Part shown: in pieces, positions 17,272 to 26,367 of the stretch
How positions within the stretch are numbered: the first letter of the stretch is position 1
Layout: every line of letters begins with the position of its first letter
Source of the DNA: Suilimivivens aceti
GTDB lineage: Bacteria > Bacillota > Clostridia > Lachnospirales > Lachnospiraceae
Length of the DNA: 64,000 bases
Assembly: GCF_025567405.1 (NCBI RefSeq)
Contig: NZ_JAOQKJ010000005.1
Span: 1-64,000, forward strand
Direction: 5' to 3'
Made by a program: the position numbers and the translations under genes
The notes under the pieces: generated by a model
Database searches by the model: none
Seen by the model: the letters and a program-made list of their open reading frames with translations, nothing else
Told to the model about the DNA's origin: nothing

Positions 17272-18072
17272 CTATACTTCCACCTCCACCAGCCGGCAGC
17301 CCAGGAAATAAGCAAACAGATAAAGGGAAAGACATCCTGTCATTAATATATTCCCGGCTGCACTGCTGTAGCAGGCATCAAAATATCCAGGCGATGTAAC
17401 CGTAATATACAGAATGATGAGATACGGCATTCCATTCATAATTTTCTGTTCCAGTATCCTGGCACTAAGCATTACAGCAATCTCCTTTTTCGTTTCTGCC
17501 CTGCCCTCGATCACACCACAGACCTGCTCCATGACCGACACCATATTGCCGCCGCTTTCCTTCGCTACCGAAAACACCTCTGCAAAGTCAGTGATCTCTT
17601 CTATCTGACAGATTTTCCCAATCTCCTGCCACAATCCGGAAAGGCTTCTGTTATTCTGAAGCCCTGTCTTTAAAAGTCCCAGTATCCTGCAGATCTCACT
17701 TTCCTCTCCGAAAAGCTCCGCCATATCCTCCCTGCCTTTCAAAAAAGCATTTTCTGCTGAATATCCCGCTTTCAGGGAAGCTACTGTAAGCTGCAGTAGT
17801 TCCTTAAACTGCTGTAACAGGTCATCCTTCTTCTTTCCAAGCAAAAGTCTCCTCTCCCGGCAGTAATACATAATCCCGACAGGCAGCAGGAGCATGGCTG
17901 CTCCTGCTCTCCGGTAAAAGCAGTATGTCAGCAGTACCACAGCTGCCACACTCTTTCCAGTCAGGATCCAATGTTCCTTTGCTGAAATCCGGTAAAAGCC
18001 ATCAGACGCAGATCCCGGCTGCCCGGAGCTTTTCTTTCTGCATAAGCTCTCCCACCTTTTCCAGTTCACCAA
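17272..18072 (-). CDS. tadB: TadB-like inner-membrane pilus protein
   Basis: The 266-residue protein has two hydrophobic segments near residues 38-70, a type II secretion F domain with QFKELLQLTVASLKAGYSAENAF and FAEVFSVAKESGGNM, and two membrane segments at the C-terminus. With TadC it forms the platform on which TadA acts. The only start candidates (TTG 18072 or GTG 18069) lie inside the end of the TadA gene, giving an overlap of about 70 bases with a weak ribosome site, so the N-terminus is uncertain. Confidence 0.85.
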   Translation of the reverse strand: MVNWKRWESLCRKKSSGQPGSASDGFYRISAKEHWILTGKSVAAVVLLTYCFYRRAGAAMLLLPVGIMYYCRERRLLLGKKKDDLLQQFKELLQLTVASLKAGYSAENAFLKGREDMAELFGEESEICRILGLLKTGLQNNRSLSGLWQEIGKICQIEEITDFAEVFSVAKESGGNMVSVMEQVCGVIEGRAETKKEIAVMLSARILEQKIMNGMPYLIILYITVTSPGYFDACYSSAAGNILMTGCLSLYLFAYFLGCRLVEVEV

Positions 18073-19213
18073 TGATCCTGCCCTCTCTTTCTGCCACCTC
18101 CCGAAACCGGTAAAGGCTCCGGAACTGAATTTCTCCTTCTGTAAAAGGAAGCGGCTCCGCTATCTCCAGCACCCGTCTTGTCCCATCCCGGAGCCTCCCA
18201 AGATGCACCATCAGATCAAATCCGGCACTGATCTGCCGCCGAACAGCCGGAATGGGAATCTCCATCCCCATCAGTACCAGTGTCTCCAGCCTGCTGACCA
18301 CATCCCTGATGCTATTGGCATGTATCGTTGTCATCCCACAGTGTCCTACATTCACACTCTGCAGCATGTCGATTGCCTCTTTTCCCCTTACTTCACCAAC
18401 AATCAAGCGTGTTGGACGCATTCTTAAAGATGTACGGATCAGATCCCGGATGGTAATTTCCTGGCAGCCTTCCACACTGGCCACCCTTGTTTCCAGCCTT
18501 ACCAGATTTGGCAGTCCCTGAAGCTGCAGCTCCGCAGAATCTTCAATGGTGATCACTCTTTCTTCTGGCGGAATAAACGCCGACAGGGCATTAAGTGCAG
18601 TTGTCTTCCCACTTCCGGTACCACCGCTTACCAGGATGTTATATCCGGCTTTTACAAGAGATCCCAGAAGCTCTGCTGCTTCCCGGCTGATTGAAGAAAA
18701 CCGGATCAGCTGTTCCATGGTTATAGGTTTCTCAGGGAAACGTCTTATAGTGAGTACCGGGCCATTTAATGCCACCGGTGGCAGCACGACATTGACTCTG
18801 GATCCGTCCTTAAGCCGTCCATCCATGATCGGCCTGGCTTCATTTACCGTCCGGTTACATCCGGCTGCTATCTGCCAGATCACATGACAGAGTTTTTCTT
18901 CCGTTTCAAAGCGTACCGGGATCTGTAATAATCTTCCTCCCTTTTCGATGAAAACAGGGTCTGTCCCATTGACCATGATCTCTGTAATTTCAGGATCCTC
19001 CAGAAGCTCCTGCAGCTTACCAAGCTCCCTGATCGCATGATAAATATTTTTCCGCAGGATCGTCATGGAAGAAAGCTCCAGATGTCTTCTTTTTCCCTCT
19101 CTCAGAATCTCTGTATCAATCAGTTCACAGACCTCCTCTTCCTTCAGATCCTGCGTCAGATCCATCCGGTTTATGATCTCCTCCTCTACAAGTACCAGTT
19201 CATCAGTCCTCAT
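18002..19213 (-). CDS. tadA: TadA/CpaF secretion ATPase
   Basis: This hexameric ATPase powers pilus assembly. Walker A is SGGTGSGKTTALNAL, and the Asp box, Walker B (RPTRLIVGEVRG) and His box (GHCGMTTIHANS) are all present, as is the CpaF-type phrase ITEIMVNGTDPVFIEKGG. I place the start at the ATG at 19213, which has AAAGGAGG five bases before it and gives 403 residues. A longer reading to 19276 would run into the TadZ gene. It overlaps TadZ by 11 bases and TadB by about 70. Confidence 0.93.
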   Translation of the reverse strand: MRTDELVLVEEEIINRMDLTQDLKEEEVCELIDTEILREGKRRHLELSSMTILRKNIYHAIRELGKLQELLEDPEITEIMVNGTDPVFIEKGGRLLQIPVRFETEEKLCHVIWQIAAGCNRTVNEARPIMDGRLKDGSRVNVVLPPVALNGPVLTIRRFPEKPITMEQLIRFSSISREAAELLGSLVKAGYNILVSGGTGSGKTTALNALSAFIPPEERVITIEDSAELQLQGLPNLVRLETRVASVEGCQEITIRDLIRTSLRMRPTRLIVGEVRGKEAIDMLQSVNVGHCGMTTIHANSIRDVVSRLETLVLMGMEIPIPAVRRQISAGFDLMVHLGRLRDGTRRVLEIAEPLPFTEGEIQFRSLYRFREVAEREGRIIGELEKVGELMQKEKLRAAGICV

Positions 19214-20225
19214 GTTCCTCCTTTCTAAGAAGCTCTGGGAAAACCTCCTTTCGGATATAGGCTGCAAGGTCTCCATATGTCAGTTCCCCAAAATGCATGG
19301 GCAGCTTACGGAACAGCGGCAGCATCCATTTCCTCGTTTTTCCTGTGATCTCCTTGTACTTCATTGTTTCCAGTGCCATTTCATACTGACTTGTTTTCGC
19401 TTCAGCCAGTGCATCCTCCCTCACAATGGTATAGATCAGATCACAGTTTTTCAGCACCTCCCACAGATCCATCAGACAATCCGACAGATCCAGAATCAGA
19501 TATTCGTAATCCGTGATCTTCTCGATCTCCTGGAATAGATCGATCCAGTCTGTTCCCCGGATTCCTGACAGGCTTTGATATACATCCGCGGGCGGAATAA
19601 AATCCAGTCCTCCTACGCATTCTGTCAGGCTTTTCAGCTGATAAAACAGCTTTTCCCTGGCGCAGCTGAAATAATAGGTCAAATCCGAAAGATCTCCCTC
19701 AAATTCCCGGTTCAGCATTTTCCCAAGCCCTGAATATGCCTCAAAATTCAGATAAAGCGTCCTATACTTCCGGGCAAGCATCTGCCCCAGCGTCAATGAG
19801 AATGTCGTCTGCAGGCAGCGTCCTACCGGAGTATAAATCCCTATGATCTTCATTTTTCCTCTGCGGCAGGCAGTTACGGCAATTTCCTTTCCATTTCCCC
19901 CTGAATACTGCTCCATAACCTCCCGGAGCACCCTGTCGCAGGACTGATATTTATTTACATGATAAAGTGCCTGATTTAAATTGGTTCCATTTTCGCTCAA
20001 GATGATAATATGTGGAATTTCCAGAGCTTCGACCTTCTTTTGATATGCGTTCTCTGATACGAGCAAGCATTCTACTTTTTCTTTTTCCAGAAAAGAATAG
20101 AATTTGTCATCCCGTGTAAAGACATGGACTTCAAATGGGACATTCCCCTTTGTTGTGATAAAGTCCATAAGGCGATAGGCATAGTTTTCCTCACTATCAA
20201 GAATCGCAAGGATTCTTCTGTTCAA
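19203..20225 (-). CDS. tadZ: TadZ/CpaE-like pilus localisation ATPase
   Basis: The 340-residue protein has an N-terminal receiver-like domain (ILAILDSEENYAYRLMDF to about residue 110) and a C-terminal MinD/ParA-like domain. In place of a canonical deviant Walker A it has GIYTPVGRCLQTTFSLTL, which lacks the lysine. TadZ proteins mark the pilus site and often have degenerate P-loops. The start is TTG (20225), because a TAA lies just upstream in frame. An ATG 12 codons long with a better ribosome site overlaps it in another frame. This is the first gene of the pilus operon. Confidence 0.85.
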   Translation of the reverse strand: MNRRILAILDSEENYAYRLMDFITTKGNVPFEVHVFTRDDKFYSFLEKEKVECLLVSENAYQKKVEALEIPHIIILSENGTNLNQALYHVNKYQSCDRVLREVMEQYSGGNGKEIAVTACRRGKMKIIGIYTPVGRCLQTTFSLTLGQMLARKYRTLYLNFEAYSGLGKMLNREFEGDLSDLTYYFSCAREKLFYQLKSLTECVGGLDFIPPADVYQSLSGIRGTDWIDLFQEIEKITDYEYLILDLSDCLMDLWEVLKNCDLIYTIVREDALAEAKTSQYEMALETMKYKEITGKTRKWMLPLFRKLPMHFGELTYGDLAAYIRKEVFPELLRKEEHED

Positions 20226-20391
20226 TGGTATACATTACCCCTTTCTGTAATACTCCCTGTGTGATTATCAAGTTACGTTTGAAACATTTGTTGAATGTTG
20301 GAAAGAAGCTTTCCTGTGATCTTCCGGAAAATAACTCTGTTGATCGTTTTGATTCTAGAAAATAAACAACTGCTGTTTGTTTATAGGTCGA

Positions 20392-20420
20392 ATTATATAG
20401 AATAAAATTTCGTTTGTAAA
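20392..20420 (-). promoter_or_regulatory. promoter of the Tad pilus operon
   Basis: On the minus strand TTTACA (20420-20415), a 17-base spacer and a perfect TATAAT (20397-20392) lie about 165 bases before the first pilus gene. The leader between them is long and AT-rich, with room for regulation, but I see no recognisable riboswitch. Confidence 0.7.
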
Positions 20421-20463
20421 TAGGTCTTTCAAAAAAATACAAACTTTGGTACATACTTACAAA

Positions 20464-20492
20464 GAATACCGCTGTATGAAACAGCGGTATTC
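20464..20492 (-). terminator. terminator of the GH172/sugar importer operon
   Basis: A perfect 12-base-pair stem (GAATACCGCTGT with ACAGCGGTATTC, five-base loop) lies after the dehydrogenase gene. The following minus-strand sequence is TTTGT, a short T-run. Confidence 0.75.
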
Positions 20493-20557
20493 GAAAACTC
20501 CTGATAAATACTGGTGATTCTGGTGTTGTAATTTTTACTAAACAGCCTTCTTATCTG

Positions 20558-21751
20558 TTAGAGGTATTTTTTGAATTCCGGTATCGGAATAACAGCTCCA
20601 CCTTCCATTGCCGACTGATGTGCACATATTCCTGTTCCTGTCCAGTAAGCTCCTACAATATCATCTACTACAGGCTTTCTGTCTTCTATAATAGCACGGA
20701 CAAATTCATGTATCATATGAGGATGGGAACCTCCATGACCGCCTCCCTGCTTAAATGACAGATGAGTATTTTCATCATTATATACTGTCTCTGTCGTAAA
20801 TCCAGCAATACTGTCCGGCAGTCTATATCCATAATCCGGAACCTTTATTCTTTCCTCGACAATTTCTCCACCTCTGTTATATCTGCCAGGATCACCATCG
20901 ATATCCAGCATTTCCTGCTGGATATCTCCGGTCCGAGTATAAATAACCGGATCCTCAGAAGCCAGCTGCTGCCATTCAAAGCTCATATCTCTGCCATATA
21001 TTCTGAAGCATTCTGAATAGCTTCTGGCAACTCCATAAAGAAAGCGTTCCATTTCTATCGCAACATCACTGTGTTCCATTGTCACAAATGCGGCCTCGAA
21101 TGCAAACGGAGAATGGTATTGTGATACCAGCTCGTCCCTGATCCTTCCTGATCCTTTTGCATACACTTCTTTTGGATAATCATTCAGCAGCATAAGACAA
21201 GTGCCTATCGCATGAGTCGGATGCATCAGAGGCGGAAAGCCCTCCCAGTATGAAGGCCAGCCTTCCATATCCTGATAATGCGCACATGTCATATACTGTA
21301 TCTTACCGAACTTTCCACGATCCAGCAAATCCTTCACATAGAAATATTCTCTCCCAAATACAGTTGTTTCCATAAACATGTACTGCTTTTTACTTTCTAT
21401 CCTGGCCTTAATGACATCTTCCAGTTCCTGAATGCTCATGCCCATTGGAATTGTACATCCACAATGCTTTCCGGCTCTTAAAGCCTTTACTGAAAAATCC
21501 GCATGTGTAGAAGGTGGTGTAACAATATGGATTGCATCTATCTCATCATCCCGAAGCATTTCATCATAGCTGTCATAGCAATCCTTACTGTTGATTCCAA
21601 ATTTCTCCTGGGCTATTTTGATCAGTTCCGGATTTGTATCAGCAATTGCTATTTCATATACATCCGGATGTTTTAAATATATCGGTATAAACTCCATTCC
21701 AAAGCTTATTCCTACCATTCCAACTTTAATCTTATTATTAATCATAGCCAT
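20558..21751 (-). CDS. Gfo/Idh/MocA family dehydrogenase
   Basis: This 397-residue protein has an N-terminal Rossmann fold (VGMVGISFGMEFIPIYL) and a C-terminal substrate domain. It would oxidise or epimerise a sugar or polyol with NAD(P). The usual catalytic EKP motif after GKH is replaced here: GKHCGCTIPMGM has isoleucine where the lysine should be. The protein may therefore use a different catalytic residue. It begins seven bases after the GH172 stop and is the last gene of the operon, so it probably handles the sugar released by that enzyme. The start may be the first or third codon. Confidence 0.82.
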   Translation of the reverse strand: MAMINNKIKVGMVGISFGMEFIPIYLKHPDVYEIAIADTNPELIKIAQEKFGINSKDCYDSYDEMLRDDEIDAIHIVTPPSTHADFSVKALRAGKHCGCTIPMGMSIQELEDVIKARIESKKQYMFMETTVFGREYFYVKDLLDRGKFGKIQYMTCAHYQDMEGWPSYWEGFPPLMHPTHAIGTCLMLLNDYPKEVYAKGSGRIRDELVSQYHSPFAFEAAFVTMEHSDVAIEMERFLYGVARSYSECFRIYGRDMSFEWQQLASEDPVIYTRTGDIQQEMLDIDGDPGRYNRGGEIVEERIKVPDYGYRLPDSIAGFTTETVYNDENTHLSFKQGGGHGGSHPHMIHEFVRAIIEDRKPVVDDIVGAYWTGTGICAHQSAMEGGAVIPIPEFKKYL

Positions 21752-21758
21752 TCACCTG

Positions 21759-22949
21759 TTAATCAAAAAGTGGCATTTCCTGTGGATATTTCCCCATAAA
21801 ACCGGGTCTGCCAACTAAATCCTTTGTTCGTTCTGAAGCATCCATCAGTCCCGGAAGCGCACTTTCCGGCTTATCTAAATAAAAATATGTACAGCATGAC
21901 CAGTCGTCTTCTCTTTCAAACAAAAGAGGTCTTCCATCCAGCATCGGAATATTGGTAAAGTCCACAGCCTCTCCATCCACAGAAATCACCTGATTATCTG
22001 CCATCTGGTTCTTATACAGTAGCTGTGCATGATGGAAATAGTCATCTCTGTCAACGCCTCCTATCTGCTGTATAGTTGCTTTGAAATTGCTGTTAAAGTA
22101 AATAGGATCCGGAACATGGAAACGATAAAAGCATAATTCCATGTTTGTTTTATCATATACCGGGCAGCCGCAATACAGATCATAATAGTAGTCTTGTCCC
22201 CAGGCTGTTCCAATATAATCTTCCACTCCGGTACCACATATGGTAGGGAAATCTGTATCACCATCAATATATGCTTTGAATTCACCCTCTCCCCACCATG
22301 TATCAGAATATAATTTTGTATTACACCGAACTCCCATATTTGTACCTAAATATCGTCCTTTTCCTTCAACATAAGGAAGTAACTCGAAATCTTTTTTCAT
22401 ATGTGTAAGATTCTCCCGATTGAAGAAAGCGTGAAAATACATGGTATCTTCCGAGAACTTGTCCCCCAATGTATAATCTATATCATAATAAAAATGTTTA
22501 ATAGGTGATGAAGATTCATTTGTGATCACAATTTTCATACCAGTTTTAAATGGCATTGGAATATATGTGCTGAAGCTGCGTCCTTCAGGATTGGAAAACA
22601 GTGCATTTTTAAATGTTGCAACCTTTCCCAGCCCTACACAGAAGAAATCTCCAAAAGGTACATCTACTGCCGGCTTATCACAATTGTCCCAAAACATCTC
22701 AAGCCTCAGTCCTCTTAAGGTATCCGGTGTCTGATCATTGATCGTAATCCAAATACGACGGATAATGCCGCTTGTATTTTCTGCATGCGCTAAAACCCTG
22801 CTCTCTCCGGTATTCAATGTAAACCAGGGAGCTCCTTTTCTGCCATTCCTGGCTGTACCTCCTGCGCCTTTTGCGCCATCCGGATTTTCATGGCTTGCCC
22901 ATCTGGACACAACTCCTTCTTGAAATTTAAACATTTCATTTCCTAACAT
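21759..22949 (-). CDS. GH172 (DUF2961) glycoside hydrolase
   Basis: This 396-residue protein is of the DUF2961 type, now glycoside hydrolase family 172. The first 30 residues hold SRWASHENPDGAKGAGG, and the central part has the conserved CGTGVEDYIGTAWGQ whose glutamate is a likely catalytic residue. Characterised members act on alpha-D-fructofuranosides or alpha-D-arabinofuranosides. No signal peptide is present, so it acts inside the cell on sugars imported by the ABC system encoded just upstream. GGAGG precedes the ATG by eight bases. Confidence 0.85.
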   Translation of the reverse strand: MLGNEMFKFQEGVVSRWASHENPDGAKGAGGTARNGRKGAPWFTLNTGESRVLAHAENTSGIIRRIWITINDQTPDTLRGLRLEMFWDNCDKPAVDVPFGDFFCVGLGKVATFKNALFSNPEGRSFSTYIPMPFKTGMKIVITNESSSPIKHFYYDIDYTLGDKFSEDTMYFHAFFNRENLTHMKKDFELLPYVEGKGRYLGTNMGVRCNTKLYSDTWWGEGEFKAYIDGDTDFPTICGTGVEDYIGTAWGQDYYYDLYCGCPVYDKTNMELCFYRFHVPDPIYFNSNFKATIQQIGGVDRDDYFHHAQLLYKNQMADNQVISVDGEAVDFTNIPMLDGRPLLFEREDDWSCCTYFYLDKPESALPGLMDASERTKDLVGRPGFMGKYPQEMPLFD

Positions 22950-22980
22950 AAAACTTTCCTCCTTTTTTATTAATACATTT

Positions 22981-23796
22981 TTAGTCTTTCATTCCGGTTG
23001 TCTTAATTCCTTCAAGATAATATCTCTGAAGCACTCCAAAAATTAAAACAGTTGGTATAATTGCAACTACCGATGCTGCCAGAATCTGATTCCACGAAAT
23101 TCTCAAGGATCCCATCAGTGTTGCAATCTGTATCTGAATCGTATATTTACTTTTGTCCTGAGCAACAATGGTAGACCATAAATATGAATTCCAGTTAGTA
23201 ACAAAAAACGAAACTCCCAAGGTAATAAACATAGGTTTTGCGAGCGGAACATATATTTTTCTGAATGTCTGGAAAATTGAACATCCATCAATTCTTGCTG
23301 ACTCATACAAGGAATCCGGCATCTCCACAAAATACTGTCTGAAGAGGAAAACACCGTATGCATGAGGCACCATAGGAAGTATCATGCCCCAAAGCGAGTT
23401 TACAAGACCTAAGCTTTTGATTATAAAAAATAATGGAATTATAATTACCGGAAAGGGAATCATCATCGTACTGAGTACCCACATAAAAGCCGCTTTTTTT
23501 CCGGGAAATCTTAATCTTGCAAAGGCAAAGGCAGCCATGGAATGTACTAAAAGTGCCAAAATCGTCACCATTGTTGCTACAAATAACGAATTTTTAATTC
23601 CCGTAAAAACATCCAGCGTTGTAAACACCTGTTTAAATGCATCAAAGCTGACATGTTTTGGGATAATCCGATAATCAAATACCTCTGTATCTATTTTAAG
23701 TGAACTGCTTATAAGCAGAATAATCGGAAAAAGTGCAAAAGCTAAAAATACACAACCGACAACAATTTTTATTAATAATATTCCGTATTTTTTCAC
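22981..23796 (-). CDS. carbohydrate ABC permease, MalG type
   Basis: The 271-residue protein has six membrane segments. The EAA loop YESARIDGCSIFQTFRKIYVP (about residues 180-200) contacts the ATPase, and the C-terminus reads VLQRYYLEGIKTTGMKD, as in CUT1 importers. The start is GTG with AGGTGA upstream. No ATPase gene lies nearby. CUT1 systems of Firmicutes often borrow a shared MsmX-type ATPase from elsewhere in the genome. Confidence 0.93.
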   Translation of the reverse strand: MKKYGILLIKIVVGCVFLAFALFPIILLISSSLKIDTEVFDYRIIPKHVSFDAFKQVFTTLDVFTGIKNSLFVATMVTILALLVHSMAAFAFARLRFPGKKAAFMWVLSTMMIPFPVIIIPLFFIIKSLGLVNSLWGMILPMVPHAYGVFLFRQYFVEMPDSLYESARIDGCSIFQTFRKIYVPLAKPMFITLGVSFFVTNWNSYLWSTIVAQDKSKYTIQIQIATLMGSLRISWNQILAASVVAIIPTVLIFGVLQRYYLEGIKTTGMKD

Positions 23797-23805
23797 TCAA
23801 ATCAC

Positions 23806-24687
23806 CTACTTAAACTTTAACAGCTTCATCTGTATAACAGTAACCAGCATAATGATTAATGACAATGTTACAGCAATAGTAGAGGCATACCCAAATCTGT
23901 ATTGTTCAAACGCAAGCTCGAAAATATAATATACTGTTACCTGTGTTGTCTTTCCAGGTCCTCCGGAGGTCATAACTCTGACCTGGTCAAATGCCTGAAA
24001 GGATGCAACCAACGATGTAATCAACACAAAAATAGTCGTTCCCTTAATAGACGGAAGTGTTATCCTGAAAAATCTCTGAACCGCATTTGCACCATCTATC
24101 TTCGCAGCTTCATAGTATTCACTGGGTACATCCTTTAATGCTGATAAAAATATGATCATATTGTAACCAAATACAATCCATATTCCTACAATTGCAACAC
24201 ATATCAATGCCTGCGTACGGGATCCCAGAAAAAGCTGCCTTCCAATTCCTAATTCTTCCAATATTTTATTAATATATCCGTTTCTGGAATTAAATAAAAA
24301 CGTCCATAACGTTGCGGCAACAATTGTCGAAACTGTATTTGGCAGATATATTGCTATCCTACACATTTGTTGACGCTTATTCCCTTTGATCGAATTCACG
24401 AAAACTGCTGCTGCCAATGAAAGAACATAAACCGCCAGAACATATATAACAGCATATTTTCCGGTAACCACTAAACTATTTTTGAAGGTGGAATCCTTGA
24501 TCATCCTCAGATAATTAGCAATTCCAACAAAGGTCTTAGTTCCCAGTGCATTCCAGTCATACAGACTTATATAAAACGCATATACTATTGGTATAAAAAT
24601 GAAGATCAACATCAAAATCATTTCCGGTGCAATCATCAGGTAAGAAATCAATGTTTCCCGCTTTATATGCTTTCGTTTCTTTTTCAC
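23806..24687 (-). CDS. carbohydrate ABC permease, MalF type
   Basis: The 293-residue protein has six membrane segments with the phrase MIAPEMILMLIFIFIPIVYAFYISLYDWN near the start. Its EAA loop is YYEAAKIDGANAVQRFFRITLP. It pairs with the MalG-type permease nine bases downstream. It begins with GTG after a strong GGAGG. A long hairpin lies between it and the binding-protein gene. Confidence 0.93.
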   Translation of the reverse strand: MKKKRKHIKRETLISYLMIAPEMILMLIFIFIPIVYAFYISLYDWNALGTKTFVGIANYLRMIKDSTFKNSLVVTGKYAVIYVLAVYVLSLAAAVFVNSIKGNKRQQMCRIAIYLPNTVSTIVAATLWTFLFNSRNGYINKILEELGIGRQLFLGSRTQALICVAIVGIWIVFGYNMIIFLSALKDVPSEYYEAAKIDGANAVQRFFRITLPSIKGTTIFVLITSLVASFQAFDQVRVMTSGGPGKTTQVTVYYIFELAFEQYRFGYASTIAVTLSLIIMLVTVIQMKLLKFK

Positions 24688-24711
24688 ATTAACTCAGGCC
24701 TCCTTTACCTT

Positions 24712-24762
24712 ACTGTTTGTTTGCTGCAGGATAAGATAAATACCCTGCAGCAGGCAAACAGT
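24712..24762 (-). terminator. long intercistronic hairpin after the sugar-binding protein gene
   Basis: Two 19-base arms (24712-24730 and 24744-24762) pair except for two adjacent positions and enclose a 13-base loop. There is no T-run, so it is more likely an mRNA-stabilising or processing element than a terminator. It would favour the binding protein over the permeases. Confidence 0.65.
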
Positions 24763-24781
24763 TTGGATTTTATCTGTCAGC

Positions 24782-26143
24782 TTAGCCGCTGAACTTTGCT
24801 CCACTCTCTTTCTGATATTGCAGCATACTTTCCTGTGCGTTATCTGCTGCCTCCTGTGCACTTGTATTATAAAGTGCATCCTGAATCATAGTAGCCACAA
24901 TTTCCTTTGCTTCACCAGACAGTGCAATTTCCGGCTTTGCAGTCTGTAATACTTCTTCGGAGAATACAATCGCATTTTCACTACTCTGATATACGTCCTT
25001 ACCGGCTTCGATAACAGACTCTCTCATACAATAAGAGAATTTGGCCTTTGTATTAAACTCTGTCACGTGATCCTTATTAAGCCACATCCAGGAGATGAAA
25101 TCCTTGGCTCCTGCTATTTTTTCTTCACCATTTTGATTGTTTACCATTACATTCCATCCACCTGCGACACTAGCAGTATTTCCATTTGCTGTTGCTGCGG
25201 GTAATGGTACAACGCCATATTTCTCAGGATCTGCACGGAAAACTGACCAGCTTCCATTGATCTGCATAGCAGTTTCTCCATTTGTTAAAATAGATATATC
25301 TGAAACAGATCTTCCCGGTGTTTCATTACAATTTCCTGAATCCAGTAAATCTCTCCATAACTGAAGAGCATTTACAACCTCTTCAGAATTCAGATTAGCC
25401 AGGCCTTCTTCTGTAAACAGGCTTCCACCCTGCATCCAGACAAAAGGGTAAAATGTAAAGCATTGCCAGTCACCTTTGTCAACCTCAAATGTAAATCCTG
25501 CATAATCATCTGTATTTAATTTTGCCGCTGCCGTTTTAAGTTCATCCCACGTTGTTGGAGGAGTAACACCATTCTGTTCCAGAATTTCCTTATTGTAGTA
25601 CAATCCCACTAAATCACCGTCCAATGGAATGCCGTAAATTACACCATCTCTTGACACGCGGTCAAACGCTGCTTCTGTGTAATCCTGTTTTATGTCATCC
25701 GTAATAATATCATCCAACGGTTCGCACACGCCGGCATCAAGATACTGGTTAATAATTGCCGGACTGCACTCAAAAATATCCGGAGCCTCATTTGTTGCAA
25801 ATGCTGTCGCAAGCTTTGTCGTTGTATACTCTTCAAATGGAATAGCCAGAAATGACACATGATACTTGTCCTGAGAATTATTGTATTCTTCTATATATTT
25901 CTCTAAAAATGCAATTTCATCTTCCTGTGTCCATTGATTCCAATATACAAGTTCAACAGGAGCACTGCCTTCTTCAGCTTCTGCAGCCACATTACTGTCA
26001 TTGCCTTCTTCAGCTTCTGCAGCCACACTACTGTCATTGCCTTCTTCGGGCACCTTGTTTTCTTTTCCGCATCCCAGGATCCCTATGCTCATGCTCAAGA
26101 GCATGATTCCCATGATGCAGCTCGCTATTCTTTTTTTCATCAT
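24782..26143 (-). CDS. CUT1 sugar-binding lipoprotein
   Basis: This is a secreted lipoprotein with signal MKKRIASCIMGIMLLSMSIGI and lipobox near ILGC. The mature domain starts VELVYWNQWTQEDE and belongs to the family 1 solute-binding proteins for oligosaccharides. The linker after the lipid cysteine contains two copies of a 12-residue unit, EEGNDS(S/N)VAAEA. I place the start at the ATG at 26143, nine bases after GGGAGG. It is the first gene of the importer operon and divergent from the kinase/regulator pair that presumably controls it. Confidence 0.9.
   Translation of the reverse strand: MMKKRIASCIMGIMLLSMSIGILGCGKENKVPEEGNDSSVAAEAEEGNDSNVAAEAEEGSAPVELVYWNQWTQEDEIAFLEKYIEEYNNSQDKYHVSFLAIPFEEYTTTKLATAFATNEAPDIFECSPAIINQYLDAGVCEPLDDIITDDIKQDYTEAAFDRVSRDGVIYGIPLDGDLVGLYYNKEILEQNGVTPPTTWDELKTAAAKLNTDDYAGFTFEVDKGDWQCFTFYPFVWMQGGSLFTEEGLANLNSEEVVNALQLWRDLLDSGNCNETPGRSVSDISILTNGETAMQINGSWSVFRADPEKYGVVPLPAATANGNTASVAGGWNVMVNNQNGEEKIAGAKDFISWMWLNKDHVTEFNTKAKFSYCMRESVIEAGKDVYQSSENAIVFSEEVLQTAKPEIALSGEAKEIVATMIQDALYNTSAQEAADNAQESMLQYQKESGAKFSG
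25967..26038. repeat. 36-base tandem duplication in the binding-protein linker
   Basis: Two copies of a 36-base unit (25967-26002, 26003-26038) differ at one base, and a partial third follows. The repeat keeps the frame and lengthens the acidic linker between the lipid anchor and the sugar-binding domain. Confidence 0.9.
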
Positions 26144-26256
26144 ACTTTGCAACCTCCCATAATCTTTCTTTTCTCTTAGTTATCTTGCTTTATATCCCGG
26201 TACCTGGATTTGTTTTATGACTTTATTCTACTTTTCCAAATTCGACAATAAAATAC

Positions 26257-26282
26257 CACTTTTTTTCAAAGGTGCACTTTTT
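26257..26282 (-). promoter_or_regulatory. direct repeats upstream of the sugar importer operon
   Basis: On the minus strand AAAAAGTG occurs at 26282-26275 and 26264-26257, an 18-base period, each copy near TTTG. They lie about 110 bases before the binding-protein start and about 90 bases before the divergent kinase gene. They are candidate sites for the AraC-type response regulator; this is inference. Confidence 0.4.
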
Positions 26283-26367
26283 GCCATATTCTATTTTCCA
26301 GCAGAGTATTATATATTATAGGTAATAACAAAGGAACTACATTAAGCTGTATGAGGTAACACAACAG

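Noticed and set aside
20197..20454. An 85-codon minus-strand frame overlapping the TadZ start
   Set aside because: It covers the promoter of the pilus operon and has no recognisable sequence. Its last 12 codons with a ribosome site may be a leader peptide at most.
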